This document shows, piece by piece, positions 56,188-64,000 of a DNA stretch of 64,000 nt. The position numbers and the translations under genes were made by a program. The notes beneath the pieces are model-generated. The model ran no database searches, was not told where the DNA came from, and worked only from the letters and a program-made list of their open reading frames with translations. How positions within the stretch are numbered: position 1 is the stretch's first letter; each line of letters begins with the position of its first letter. The DNA is from Macrococcoides bohemicum (lineage in GTDB: Bacteria; Bacillota; Bacilli; Staphylococcales; Staphylococcaceae), in the NCBI RefSeq assembly GCF_003259675.1, contig NZ_PZJG01000001.1, forward strand, positions 496,001 to 560,000, in the 5' to 3' direction.

Positions 56188-56744
56188 TGAATTACAATAT
56201 CATTGATGAACGTAGTGGATTCATAAAGTATTTACTCAATCAATATGAAATTCATGATAAAAATACAGTGTGGTTACTTAATTTGATAAAAGATAAACCA
56301 AATATTTTAGAACATATACAATTTAAAAAAACGACACAACTAAAAGATCAGTTAATCATTTTTAATCAATTTAAAGTACATTTGATATTAAGTCATGGTA
56401 TTTATACTGATAGTGATGTTATTTTCCATTATCTAGTAAATAACGAAAAACAGTTATATGTGAATATATTATTTAGTGATTTGAAATACGATATTATATG
56501 TCAGCAGGAGTTAATGTATCAAATTGATTTTCTAGTGATGGATGAAAACGATTTAAACATTGATTATATTGAAATGAAAATAGATTTGTATGAAATATTC
56601 ACAAATCCTAAGTTATATACTTATTTGATTGAACAGATTAACTACGCAATAGAAGACACTTTACTTACAAAAAATCAAATCCGTTTTGCAATGCTTACGC
56701 AATTAAAAATTGATTTAGAGAGGAAAAGAAAACATGTTATTTAA
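56187..56744 (+). CDS. ypiB: UPF0302 family protein YpiB
   Basis: 185 residues. N-terminal domain beginning FIKYLLNQYEIHDKNTVWLLNLI and a C-terminal IDxALxxRNxxxF-like helix (QINYAIEDTLLTKNQIRFAMLTQL), as in YpiB/UPF0302. TAATG overlap with the TPR gene, and overlaps ypiF by 11 bases. Exact function unknown. Confidence 0.85.
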   Translation: MNYNIIDERSGFIKYLLNQYEIHDKNTVWLLNLIKDKPNILEHIQFKKTTQLKDQLIIFNQFKVHLILSHGIYTDSDVIFHYLVNNEKQLYVNILFSDLKYDIICQQELMYQIDFLVMDENDLNIDYIEMKIDLYEIFTNPKLYTYLIEQINYAIEDTLLTKNQIRFAMLTQLKIDLERKRKHVI

Positions 56745-57159
56745 TCATCAGGATCTAAAAACTTTGCAGGATCAACTTGAATATATAGACACTGCAATTA
56801 TTCCGGTTGTACCGGTTGATTACTCAAAACATTTGATGGACATCGCTGATCATTATGAAATGATTCAATATGTAACGATGGGAGTAGAACAACAATTTAA
56901 AGGTCGTCTGTTAGTAGTTCCACCTATTCAGCTCATAGATGATATTAAAATCCTTGATACTATCGAATCACAATTACAAACATTCGGATTTAAGAATCTG
57001 GTATTTGTGGTACCACAAAAATTTAATCTTGAAAAAGAAAATGTGCATAAAATAAATATCTTACCTTTAGAAACATTAGATCATGAAATGAAACAGGAAT
57101 TTGTCCAGGAGAATATCAAATCATTGATGAAATCAATTATTATTTTATGGAATAAATAA
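56734..57159 (+). CDS. ypiF: DUF2487 family protein YpiF
   Basis: 141 residues. Small alpha/beta protein (IDTAIIPVVPVDY at the N-terminus, LLVVPPIQLID, NLVFVVPQKFN). Identified mainly by order, ypiA-ypiB-ypiF-qcrA as in Bacillus, and by size. Function unknown. Confidence 0.78.
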   Translation: MLFNHQDLKTLQDQLEYIDTAIIPVVPVDYSKHLMDIADHYEMIQYVTMGVEQQFKGRLLVVPPIQLIDDIKILDTIESQLQTFGFKNLVFVVPQKFNLEKENVHKINILPLETLDHEMKQEFVQENIKSLMKSIIILWNK

Positions 57160-57277
57160 TGACAATTTTATTACATAAATTGTGACATCTTATTGACCAA
57201 GCCACCTTAATAAGCTAAAATTGATATGTCCTAGTATATTTTATATAAAAGAATCGCGTTAGAGGGGGGAAAATTAA

Positions 57278-57781
57278 ATGAGCCAACGTGTCACAAGACG
57301 CCAATTTTTAAACTATTCCTTAATGGGAGTTGGATCATTTATGGCTGCTGGTATGGTTATGCCATTGGGGCGTTTCGCATTAGATCCTGTTTTTAAATCT
57401 GGAGCTGCAGGAGATATGATTACGACTAGCCTTAAAGTTTCGGAAATCACTGAGGAACCAACGAAAGTGGATTTCAAATACGAACAAAAAGATGCATGGT
57501 ATACGAGCGAAGTAACAGATTTTGCATGGGTTTATAAAGATGGGGAAAACATTATTGCAATGTCTCCAGTTTGTAAACATTTAGGTTGTACAGTAACATG
57601 GAACGGTGATAAATCAAACCCAAACCAATTCTTCTGTCCATGTCATAATGGTCGTTACGAAAAGAATGGTAAAAATGTTCCTGGTACACCACCACTTGGA
57701 CCTTTAGATCAGTATGAAACTGGTGATAAAGGCGGTATGCTTACAATCGGTAAAAAACATCCAAATGAATTAGTGAAATAG
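57278..57781 (+). CDS. qcrA: menaquinol:cytochrome c reductase, Rieske iron-sulfur subunit
   Basis: 167 residues. Twin-arginine-type start (RRQFLNYSLMGVGSF) with one membrane helix. 2Fe-2S ligands in CKHLGC and CPCHNGR are both intact. Accepts electrons from menaquinol in the bc complex on the outer face of the membrane. First gene of qcrA-qcrB-qcrC; strong AGAGGGGGG RBS. Confidence 0.96.
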   Translation: MSQRVTRRQFLNYSLMGVGSFMAAGMVMPLGRFALDPVFKSGAAGDMITTSLKVSEITEEPTKVDFKYEQKDAWYTSEVTDFAWVYKDGENIIAMSPVCKHLGCTVTWNGDKSNPNQFFCPCHNGRYEKNGKNVPGTPPLGPLDQYETGDKGGMLTIGKKHPNELVK

Positions 57782-57792
57782 GAGGGTAAAAA

Positions 57793-58467
57793 ATGATCGA
57801 TAAAATCTATGATTGGGTCGATGACAGACTTGATATTACACCAATCTGGCGCGATATCGCAGATCATGAGGTGCCTGAGCATGTTAACCCTGCTTATCAC
57901 TTTTCTGCATTCGTTTATTGTTTTGGTGGTTTAACGTTTTTCATCACAGTAATTCAAGTATTATCAGGTATGTTCTTAACAATGTACTACGTACCAGATA
58001 TCGTAAATGCTTGGAAATCAGTTTATTATTTACAGCATGATGTTGCAGCAGGTGTTATTGTTCGTGGTATGCATCACTGGGGTGCAAGTTTAGTTGTAGT
58101 CATGATGTTCTTACATACGCTTCGTGTATTCTTTACAGGTAGTTATAAACAACCACGTGAATTAAACTGGTTAGTCGGCGTTTTAATTTTCTTCGTAATG
58201 TTAGGATTATCGTTTACAGGTTATCTTTTACCATGGGATATGAAAGCATTATTTGCAACAAAAGTAGGTTTACAAATTGCAGAATCTGTACCGTTTATCG
58301 GTCCATGGGTTAAAACATTATTAGCCGGAGACCCACAAATTGTCGGTGCACAAACATTAACGCGATTCTTCGCTATTCATGTATTCTTCTTGCCTGCATG
58401 TTTATTCGCGTTGTTAGCAGCTCACTTTATCATGATCAGAAAACAAGGTATTTCGGGGCCACTATAA
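57793..58467 (+). CDS. qcrB: menaquinol:cytochrome c reductase, cytochrome b6 subunit
   Basis: 224 residues, four membrane helices. Haem-b histidines appear in GMHHWGASLVVVMMFLHTLRV and FFAIHVFFLPACLFALLAAHF, and GYLLPWDMKALFATKV is conserved. The b6-length protein lacks subunit IV, which is fused to QcrC, as in Bacillus. Confidence 0.96.
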   Translation: MIDKIYDWVDDRLDITPIWRDIADHEVPEHVNPAYHFSAFVYCFGGLTFFITVIQVLSGMFLTMYYVPDIVNAWKSVYYLQHDVAAGVIVRGMHHWGASLVVVMMFLHTLRVFFTGSYKQPRELNWLVGVLIFFVMLGLSFTGYLLPWDMKALFATKVGLQIAESVPFIGPWVKTLLAGDPQIVGAQTLTRFFAIHVFFLPACLFALLAAHFIMIRKQGISGPL

Positions 58468-58499
58468 ACACGAATACACTATAAAAGGAGGTAATATAG

Positions 58500-59288
58500 A
58501 TGCATCGCGGAAAAGGTATGAAGTTTGTTGGTGATTCTCGTATTAAATCTTATGAGAAACCAAAATTAAATCGAGATTATTCAGAATTTCCAGGTAAAAC
58601 AGAAAGTTTCTGGCCTGATTTCTTATTAAAAGAATGGATGACGGGAGCAGTATTCCTAGTTGCATATTTATGTTTAACAGTTGCGCATCCATCTCCATTA
58701 GAACGTGTCGCAGATCCATCAGATACAGGTTACACACCATTACCTGACTGGTATTTCTTATTCTTATATCAAATCTTAAAATATACTTACGCATCAGGTC
58801 CATTTAATACATTTGGTGCAATTGTAATGCCAGGTATCGCTTTCGGTGCATTAATGTTAGCACCTTGGTTAGACAGAGGTCCTGAGCGTAAATGGACAAA
58901 ACGTCCTTTAGCTTCTGGATTTATGTTACTTGCAGTTGCTATTATCTTCTATACAACATGGGAATCTTCTCATTACCATGATTGGAAACAACAAGCAGCG
59001 CAAGGTAAGATTGTTTTCACTAACTTAGATAAGAAAGATCCAACGTACGAAAAGATTATTAAATCTAACTGTACAAGTTGTCATGGTGGAGAATTAACTG
59101 GTGGTTCAGGCCCTAACTTAGTTAAATCTCAATTACCTGCAGCTGCTGTTGAAGGTTTTGTTGAAAAAGGTAGTGGTGCAATGCCATCATTTAAAGATAC
59201 TTTAACAAAAGAACAAATCAAAGAAGTTGGTAAATTTATCGAAGGTTTAGAAGAAACTGACGAAAGCGGTAAACCACTTAAGAAATAA
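58500..59288 (+). CDS. qcrC: menaquinol:cytochrome c reductase, cytochrome b/c subunit
   Basis: 262 residues. The N-terminal part equals subunit IV of the b6f type (PDWYFLFLYQILKY, three membrane helices); the C-terminal part is a cytochrome c domain with the haem motif CTSCHGG (about 188-194) and a late axial methionine in GAMPSF. Needs the Res maturation system encoded at 14349-17731. Confidence 0.96.
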   Translation: MHRGKGMKFVGDSRIKSYEKPKLNRDYSEFPGKTESFWPDFLLKEWMTGAVFLVAYLCLTVAHPSPLERVADPSDTGYTPLPDWYFLFLYQILKYTYASGPFNTFGAIVMPGIAFGALMLAPWLDRGPERKWTKRPLASGFMLLAVAIIFYTTWESSHYHDWKQQAAQGKIVFTNLDKKDPTYEKIIKSNCTSCHGGELTGGSGPNLVKSQLPAAAVEGFVEKGSGAMPSFKDTLTKEQIKEVGKFIEGLEETDESGKPLKK

Positions 59289-59293
59289 TAACT

Positions 59294-59325
59294 AAAGAAT
59301 CATCCATGTGATGATTCTTTTTTTA
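59294..59325 (+). terminator. qcr operon terminator
   Basis: 11-bp perfect stem AAAGAATCATC (59294-59304) with 59310-59320, 5-base loop and T-run. Confidence 0.9.
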
Positions 59326-59336
59326 TGAGGTGCATG

Positions 59337-59921
59337 ATGATAGATCAAATTTATTACTGGATTCAGAATAAAGTATTTCTTATCTTTATTATTTTGTGTA
59401 ATCTTTTAGGAACGCTTTATGGCTATTACTGGTATACTGAACAACTTACTAACACGAAGTGGTATTTTATACCGTTTGTACCAGATAGTCCGACAGCCAC
59501 TTTATTTTTAATTATTGCGCTTACAGCTATTTTATTTAAAAAACATTTACCGTTAATTGAATGCCTTGCATTTATCACACTTATTAAATATGGCATATGG
59601 GCAGTAGTGATGAACATATTAACCTTTATTGAATTAGGTCAGGTCACAGCTATCGGTTTAATGCTCTGTATATCACATGCCATTATGGCGGTGCAGGCAC
59701 TTCTTTTCTTTCCATTATTCAAAATAAGATTAAAACACGTTTTACTTACTGCAATTTGGGTATTTCATAATGATGTCATTGATTATGTCTATATGCAATA
59801 TCCTGTGTATAGTATGTTGAATGAATACATTCAACATATTGGTTATTTTTCATTCTGGTTATCAATATTATGTTTTGTGCTATTACTTTACATCATGGAT
59901 AAGGACATAATATTTGATTAA
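59337..59921 (+). CDS. DUF1405 membrane protein (YpjA-like)
   Basis: 194 residues, five or six membrane helices, few charged residues. Order qcrC-ypjA-(ypjB)-ypjC-ypjD is that of Bacillus. Several ATGs cluster at 59325-59339; GAGGTG favours 59337. Function unknown. Confidence 0.8.
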   Translation: MIDQIYYWIQNKVFLIFIILCNLLGTLYGYYWYTEQLTNTKWYFIPFVPDSPTATLFLIIALTAILFKKHLPLIECLAFITLIKYGIWAVVMNILTFIELGQVTAIGLMLCISHAIMAVQALLFFPLFKIRLKHVLLTAIWVFHNDVIDYVYMQYPVYSMLNEYIQHIGYFSFWLSILCFVLLLYIMDKDIIFD

Positions 59922-59975
59922 TTTTGACCTTTTTAATAAAATTAAATTAATCTAGTATAAGGAGGCAATACATTA

Positions 59976-60671
59976 ATGAGTTATATCCTGTATTTTATTA
60001 TCATAATGTTAGTACCGATGTATTTCCAATATAAAGTAAAGTCTACTTACAATAAATATAGTCGCGTACGTTCTACAAGTGGAAAATCTGGACAACAAGT
60101 AGCTGAAGAAATTTTAGCAGCAAACGGAATTACAGACGTTCGAGTTATTGAAGGTGAAGGCTTCTTATCAGATCATTATGATCCTAACAAGAAAGTTGTA
60201 GTACTTAGTCCATCTAATTTCAGACAACCAAGTGTCGCTGGTACTGCAATTGCAGCACATGAAGTAGGTCATGCAATTCAACATGCAACAGGTTATGGAA
60301 TGCTTAAAGTACGAAGTGCTTTAGTACCATTAGCAAATTTAGGTACTACATTTAGCTACATGCTTATCATGATTGGTGCAGTATTAACTGGCATGAGTCA
60401 ACAAGGTGGTGGCATCGGAACAATGGCTATCTGGGCCGGTGTTGTATTAATGTCATTTGCCGTATTATTCTCAATTGTTACATTACCGGTTGAGTTTGAT
60501 GCAAGTAAGCGCGCGATGAACCAGATTGAAGCATTGCATATTGTTAATGAAGAAGAATATCGTCATGCAAAAACTGTTTTATCTGCAGCAGCAATGACTT
60601 ATGTGGCAGCGACTGCAGTTGCTGTAGCTGAGTTTTTAAGATTCTTTATGATGGCAAGAAATTCAGATTAA
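59976..60671 (+). CDS. membrane zinc metallopeptidase (YugP-like)
   Basis: 231 residues. N-terminal membrane helix, then HEVGH (AAHEVGHAIQHATG, about 88-101), two hydrophobic helices (about 118-172), and the third-ligand region PVEFDASKRA. AAGGAGG RBS. Substrate unknown. In Bacillus the related gene is elsewhere, so its place here is a local arrangement. Confidence 0.88.
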   Translation: MSYILYFIIIMLVPMYFQYKVKSTYNKYSRVRSTSGKSGQQVAEEILAANGITDVRVIEGEGFLSDHYDPNKKVVVLSPSNFRQPSVAGTAIAAHEVGHAIQHATGYGMLKVRSALVPLANLGTTFSYMLIMIGAVLTGMSQQGGGIGTMAIWAGVVLMSFAVLFSIVTLPVEFDASKRAMNQIEALHIVNEEEYRHAKTVLSAAAMTYVAATAVAVAEFLRFFMMARNSD

Positions 60672-60704
60672 TAATGATGAATCATTAAAAAACGTATATT
60701 AAAT

Positions 60705-60762
60705 AAAACCGACCATATTCTATTAATCATTCATTGATTTATAAAATATGGTCGGTTTTTAT
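60705..60762. terminator. two-tier terminator between the peptidase and YitT genes
   Basis: 15-bp perfect stem (AAAACCGACCATATT, 60705-60719, with 60745-60759) around a 25-base loop that contains its own AATCA/TGATT stem. T-tracts on both sides; convergent genes share it. Confidence 0.85.
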
Positions 60763-60782
60763 TATGTATTTAATGATATATA

Positions 60783-61661
60783 TTATCTTTCTAACGGCTT
60801 TTTAAATTCATCTAAAGTAAATCCTTCGCCTAATACGTCGTGTACATCTAGCAGTGATACAAATGCATGTGGATCTATACTGTTAATGACCTGTTTTAGA
60901 CGTGTGATTTCATTTCTTGGCACGACACAGTATACAATTGGACGGTCAGTTTTAGAATAATGTCCATGTGCTGAGATTAATGTTACACCACGTTCTAATA
61001 CGTTACTGATTTCATCAGAAATTGCCTGGTGTTGCTCAGAAATAATCATTGCACCTCGTGCAGAGTAACCTGAGTCCTGGATTGTATCGATGACGCGCGC
61101 TCCAACAAATACACAGACGAGTGTATACATTGTAATGCGATAATCACCTAGTGTTAAATATGTTGCAAGAATAACGAGGCAATCAAATGCGAACATCGTT
61201 CTTCCCATTGGTACTTCGAAATATTTTTTCATAAGTCGGGCAAGGATATCAACACCACCGGTTGTTCCTCCGAATCGAAAGATAATGCCGAGACCAGCAC
61301 CAATAAATACACCGCCAAATAAACTAGCGAGAAGTAAATCATCTTTTAAATTAATATGTAATGGATATTTTTCGCAAATACCAAGAAATAACGATACACT
61401 TAAAGTACCTATTAAGGTATAGATAAATGAAAGTTTCCCTAATAGTTTATATCCTACAAAGAAAAGTGGAATGTTAAAGATTAAATTCAATATAGCAGGG
61501 CTGAAATGAAATAAATGATATAATATTAAAGCAATACCGGTAAAACCACCTTCTGTCAGCGCGTTAGCCATATTAAAATTCACGATACCAAAACTAAAAA
61601 TAAATGCACCTATAAGAATCATGATAATATTAATTAATTTTACTTGAAGCGTTTTTTGCAT
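60783..61661 (-). CDS. YitT family membrane protein (YpjC-like)
   Basis: 292 residues: five membrane helices in the first 185 residues, with the GGTTGGVDILARL signature, and a C-terminal DUF2179 domain (about 200-285; ISAHGHYSKTDRPIVYCVV). Function not established. ATG at 61661 with AGGGGG upstream on the minus strand. Adjacent to ypjD in the divergent direction, as ypjC is near ypjD in Bacillus. Confidence 0.88.
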   Translation of the reverse strand: MQKTLQVKLINIIMILIGAFIFSFGIVNFNMANALTEGGFTGIALILYHLFHFSPAILNLIFNIPLFFVGYKLLGKLSFIYTLIGTLSVSLFLGICEKYPLHINLKDDLLLASLFGGVFIGAGLGIIFRFGGTTGGVDILARLMKKYFEVPMGRTMFAFDCLVILATYLTLGDYRITMYTLVCVFVGARVIDTIQDSGYSARGAMIISEQHQAISDEISNVLERGVTLISAHGHYSKTDRPIVYCVVPRNEITRLKQVINSIDPHAFVSLLDVHDVLGEGFTLDEFKKPLER

Positions 61662-61721
61662 TTATTAACCCCCTTTATAAATTTAATTATACATAATAAT
61701 GTTAATATTTTGGAGGTAATT

Positions 61722-62048
61722 ATGAAATCATTATTAGAAATGCAGCAAGAAGTAGATGCATATATAAATCAATTTAAACCTGGCTATTTTTCACCAATGG
61801 AAAATATGGTGAGATTAACAGAAGAAGTCGGAGAATTGGCGCGAGAAATTAATCATGTATATGGTCCAAAACAAAAGAAACTAAGTGAAAAAGAAAAAGA
61901 GATTGGATTAGAACTTGCTGATAATCTTTTTGTGTTAATTTGTCTTGCTAACTCAATGAATATTGATTTGACAGAAAGTTTTAATCAGACGATGGATAAA
62001 TTTAATAATAGGGATAAAAATCGCTTTGAAAGGGTGGATAAGGAGTGA
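61722..62048 (+). CDS. ypjD: MazG-like nucleotide pyrophosphohydrolase (YpjD)
   Basis: 108 residues, single all-helical MazG-type domain with the metal-binding EExGExxxE ([11 protein letters not shown]) and the later ELADNLF (E-x-x-D). Hydrolyses nucleoside triphosphates to monophosphates. ATG at 61722 with GGAGGT. GTGA overlap with mgsA. Confidence 0.88.
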   Translation: MKSLLEMQQEVDAYINQFKPGYFSPMENMVRLTEEVGELAREINHVYGPKQKKLSEKEKEIGLELADNLFVLICLANSMNIDLTESFNQTMDKFNNRDKNRFERVDKE

Positions 62049-62413
62049 AGTTTGCTATTATCGCACATGATCAGAAAAAAGATGCGCTAGTTAAGTTTAT
62101 TGAAGATCATATAGATGAATTTAGTAAACATGAGTTGTTTGCAACAGGCACAACTGGTCTACGTGTAATTGAAAGAACGGGTTTAAATGTAACAAGGTTT
62201 AAATCAGGGCCACTCGGTGGTGACCAGGAAATTGGTGCATTAGTAGCTAATAAAGCAATTGATGCAATCTTTTTCTTCCGTGATCCTTTGACTGCGCAAC
62301 CTCATGAACCAGATGTCAGTGCATTATTACGATTGTCTGATGTTTATGATGTACCGCTTGCTACAAATGAAGGTAGCGCTCTAGCAATTATTACGTATTT
62401 TGAGTCATTATAG
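62045..62413 (+). CDS. mgsA: methylglyoxal synthase
   Basis: 122 residues. Converts dihydroxyacetone phosphate to methylglyoxal, a bypass when phosphate is short. Conserved [13 protein letters not shown], and [39 protein letters not shown] start overlapping the ypjD stop; bshA follows at 9 bp. Bacillithiol takes part in methylglyoxal detoxification, which gives the pairing sense. Confidence 0.95.
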   Translation: MKFAIIAHDQKKDALVKFIEDHIDEFSKHELFATGTTGLRVIERTGLNVTRFKSGPLGGDQEIGALVANKAIDAIFFFRDPLTAQPHEPDVSALLRLSDVYDVPLATNEGSALAIITYFESL

Positions 62414-62422
62414 GAGGTCATT

Positions 62423-63544
62423 ATGAAGATAGGTATAACTTGTTACCCTACAATGGGTGGTTCGGGAATTATTGCAACTGAACTGGGAATAAAGATGGCA
62501 GAGAGAGGCCATGACGTTCATTTTATTACTTCTAACACCCCATTTAGAATACAGTTTCAAATGCCGAATATTACCATACATCAGGTTGATGTTAATCAAT
62601 ATTCAGTATTTCAGTATCCACCTTATGATATTACGCTGGCGACTAAAATTGCGGAAGTTATCAATGTGTATGACCTTGATGTTTTACATATGCATTATGC
62701 AGTACCACATGCAATTTGTGGTATTCTTGCACGTCAGATTGCCAGAAAAGATGTAGGTATTGTAACAACTTTACATGGTACAGATATTACGGTTCTTGGG
62801 TACGATTCAACATTAAAGGATGCCATAAAATTTGGTATCGAAGAAAGCGATATTGTCACAAGTGTGAGTAATGCATTAACACAGGAAACATATGATATTA
62901 TTGCGCCAGATAAGGAAATCAATACAGTGTACAACTTTATTAATGAAAAAGATTTTGAACCAATTGATAATAAAGCATTAAGAGCATGTTATGGTATCCC
63001 GGATGATTATAAAGTGTTGATCCATGTATCAAATTTTAGGAAAGTAAAACGCATTCAGGATGTTATTAAAACGTTTAGTTTAGTAAGAGCAAAGTTAAAG
63101 TCTAAGCTCATTTTATTAGGAGATGGTCCAGAACTATCGAAAATGAGAAGCTATGCAAAGAAACTAGGTGTTCTTGATGATGTCATGTTTTTAGGCAAAC
63201 AGGATAAGGTAGCGAGCTATTATCAAATGTCTGATTTATTCTTATTGATGAGTGAAAAAGAAAGTTTTGGACTTGTATTGCTTGAAGCGATGCATTCGGG
63301 TGTTGTGTGTATCGGAACCACTGCTGGCGGTATACAGGAAGTCATTAAACATACTGAAACAGGATTTATTGTGGATGTAGGTGATACAGTTCAAGCAAGT
63401 GAATATGCCATTGACCTACTTACGAATGATAAATTATATTCAAAATTTCAGAAAGCGATGAAAGTTGATATTAATGAAAGATTCCATTCTACAATTATTA
63501 CAGATCAATACGAAGCAATCTACCAATCTTTAGTAAAAAATTAA
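62423..63544 (+). CDS. bshA: N-acetyl-alpha-D-glucosaminyl L-malate synthase
   Basis: 373 residues, family 4 glycosyltransferase joining UDP-GlcNAc and malate in the first step of bacillithiol synthesis. GGSGIIATELG near the N-terminus, HMHYAVPHA, and the donor-site segment ESFGLVLLEAMHSGVVCIGT. Bacillus has bshB1 between mgsA and bshA; it is absent here, as in staphylococci. AGGAGG RBS. Confidence 0.94.
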   Translation: MKIGITCYPTMGGSGIIATELGIKMAERGHDVHFITSNTPFRIQFQMPNITIHQVDVNQYSVFQYPPYDITLATKIAEVINVYDLDVLHMHYAVPHAICGILARQIARKDVGIVTTLHGTDITVLGYDSTLKDAIKFGIEESDIVTSVSNALTQETYDIIAPDKEINTVYNFINEKDFEPIDNKALRACYGIPDDYKVLIHVSNFRKVKRIQDVIKTFSLVRAKLKSKLILLGDGPELSKMRSYAKKLGVLDDVMFLGKQDKVASYYQMSDLFLLMSEKESFGLVLLEAMHSGVVCIGTTAGGIQEVIKHTETGFIVDVGDTVQASEYAIDLLTNDKLYSKFQKAMKVDINERFHSTIITDQYEAIYQSLVKN

Positions 63545-63563
63545 TGTCAAAAATGGAGTAGTT

Positions 63564-64000
63564 ATGAAATTAGAACTAGCATATTTAAATCATACAACAC
63601 AGGCGTTGATAATAGCTGCAAATGAAGTCATCGGAGAATTAAAGCTGCATGGATATGAAGCGTACATTGTAGGCGGTGCTGTACGCAATCTATTGCTTAA
63701 AAAAGAAATAAATGATATCGATATAACTACAAATTGTCTGCCAGAAAATATCATCAAGATTTTTAGTAAGACTGTGCCTGTTGGTATTGATCATGGTACA
63801 GTCATCGTATTGAGGCAGGACTATCAGTTTGAGGTAACGACATTTCGAATAGACGGGGAATATATTGATCATCGACGTCCTGATCAGGTACAATTCGTTA
63901 CCGATTTGAAATCTGATTTAGAACGTCGAGATTTTACAATCAATGCGCTAGCATTAAGTGAAACACACGAAATAATCGATTATTTTGATGGCCAAAAAGA
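63564..64000 (+). CDS. cca: CCA-adding tRNA nucleotidyltransferase (partial)
   Basis: The first 145 residues only; the gene continues past the window. Nucleotidyltransferase signature GGAVRNLLL followed by DIDI (catalytic aspartates), VGIDHGTV, RRPDQVQF and LERRDFTINALAL. ATG at 63564 after ATGGAG. Completes tRNA 3' ends that RNase Z has trimmed. Confidence 0.93.
   Translation, partial: MKLELAYLNHTTQALIIAANEVIGELKLHGYEAYIVGGAVRNLLLKKEINDIDITTNCLPENIIKIFSKTVPVGIDHGTVIVLRQDYQFEVTTFRIDGEYIDHRRPDQVQFVTDLKSDLERRDFTINALALSETHEIIDYFDGQK

Noticed and set aside
57160..57277. Rex-type or SrrA site ahead of qcrA
   Set aside because: A TTGTGA half-site is present but the second half is missing; not enough to call.
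62045..62423. A bshB1 gene between mgsA and bshA, as in Bacillus
   Set aside because: mgsA and bshA are 9 bp apart; no room for it, so the deacetylase must be elsewhere.

Overview
The window looks like the chromosome of a member of the Staphylococcaceae, most likely Macrococcus. Base composition is AT-rich and ribosome binding sites are strong (GGAGG type). The gene order follows the Bacillus/Staphylococcus core map: gnd, zwf, rnz, proC, nudF, fur, xerD, scpAB, rluB, resABC-srrAB, ribU, fer, recQ, ebpS, bdr, cmk, rpsA, der, gpsA, hup, hepS-menG-hepT, ndk, aroCBA, ypiA-ypiB-ypiF, qcrABC, mgsA, bshA, cca. EbpS (elastin-binding-type LysM protein) and SrrAB point to Staphylococcaceae. The qcrABC (menaquinol:cytochrome c reductase) operon argues for Macrococcus rather than Staphylococcus. 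No species call is possible from the sequence alone.

Left arm (1-36227) is conserved chromosome. It covers pentose-phosphate entry (gnd, zwf), tRNA 3' processing (rnz), proline synthesis (proC), a yqkD/yqkF/nudF cluster, iron regulation (fur), chromosome dimer resolution and condensation (xerD, scpA, scpB), and the cytochrome c maturation operon resA-resB-resC followed directly by the redox two-component system srrA-srrB. An FMN riboswitch controls the riboflavin transporter ribU. Then come a ferredoxin, a ypbB-recQ pair, ebpS, a CBS protein, bacillithiol disulfide reductase, asparaginase, cmk-rpsA-der-gpsA, HU, and the menaquinone/heptaprenyl cluster ending at ndk.

Middle (about 36203-51272) is a 15 kb integrated island inserted at the 3' end of ndk. 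It is bounded by a 28-bp direct repeat (one mismatch) that preserves the last codons of ndk, and by a second pair of identical repeats (two tandem AAAAAGGGCAG units at each end) that look like integrase arm sites. The island has a tyrosine integrase, a divergent repressor/Cro pair with three copies of one operator, an excisionase-like HTH protein, a DnaD-like initiator with a DnaC-like loader, an ArpU-type late regulator and a HigB/HigA-ImmA toxin-antitoxin pair. I see no capsid, tail, terminase or lysis genes. This is the layout of a phage-inducible chromosomal island (PICI/SaPI-like), though a reduced prophage cannot be excluded. Between attL and the integrase is cargo: a membrane-anchored DUF4041/GIY-YIG nuclease of the type used by the anti-phage protein SNIPE, a small hydrophilic protein and a membrane protein of unknown function. 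Other oddities are two tandem micro-membrane-proteins sharing a C-terminal KPPDkTFK motif, a 13-unit 36-bp tandem repeat with no spacers, a possible cos-like GC-rich site, and a hairpin-rich 0.9 kb non-coding stretch behind the integrase.

Right arm (51280-64000) starts with the displaced native ndk terminator and continues with aroC-aroB-aroA-ypiA-ypiB-ypiF as a tightly overlapping operon, then qcrA-qcrB-qcrC, a DUF1405 membrane protein, a membrane zinc metallopeptidase, a YitT protein, and ypjD-mgsA-bshA-cca. The cca gene runs off the window. The bacillithiol enzymes BshA (synthesis) and Bdr (recycling) are both in the window, about 36 kb apart.
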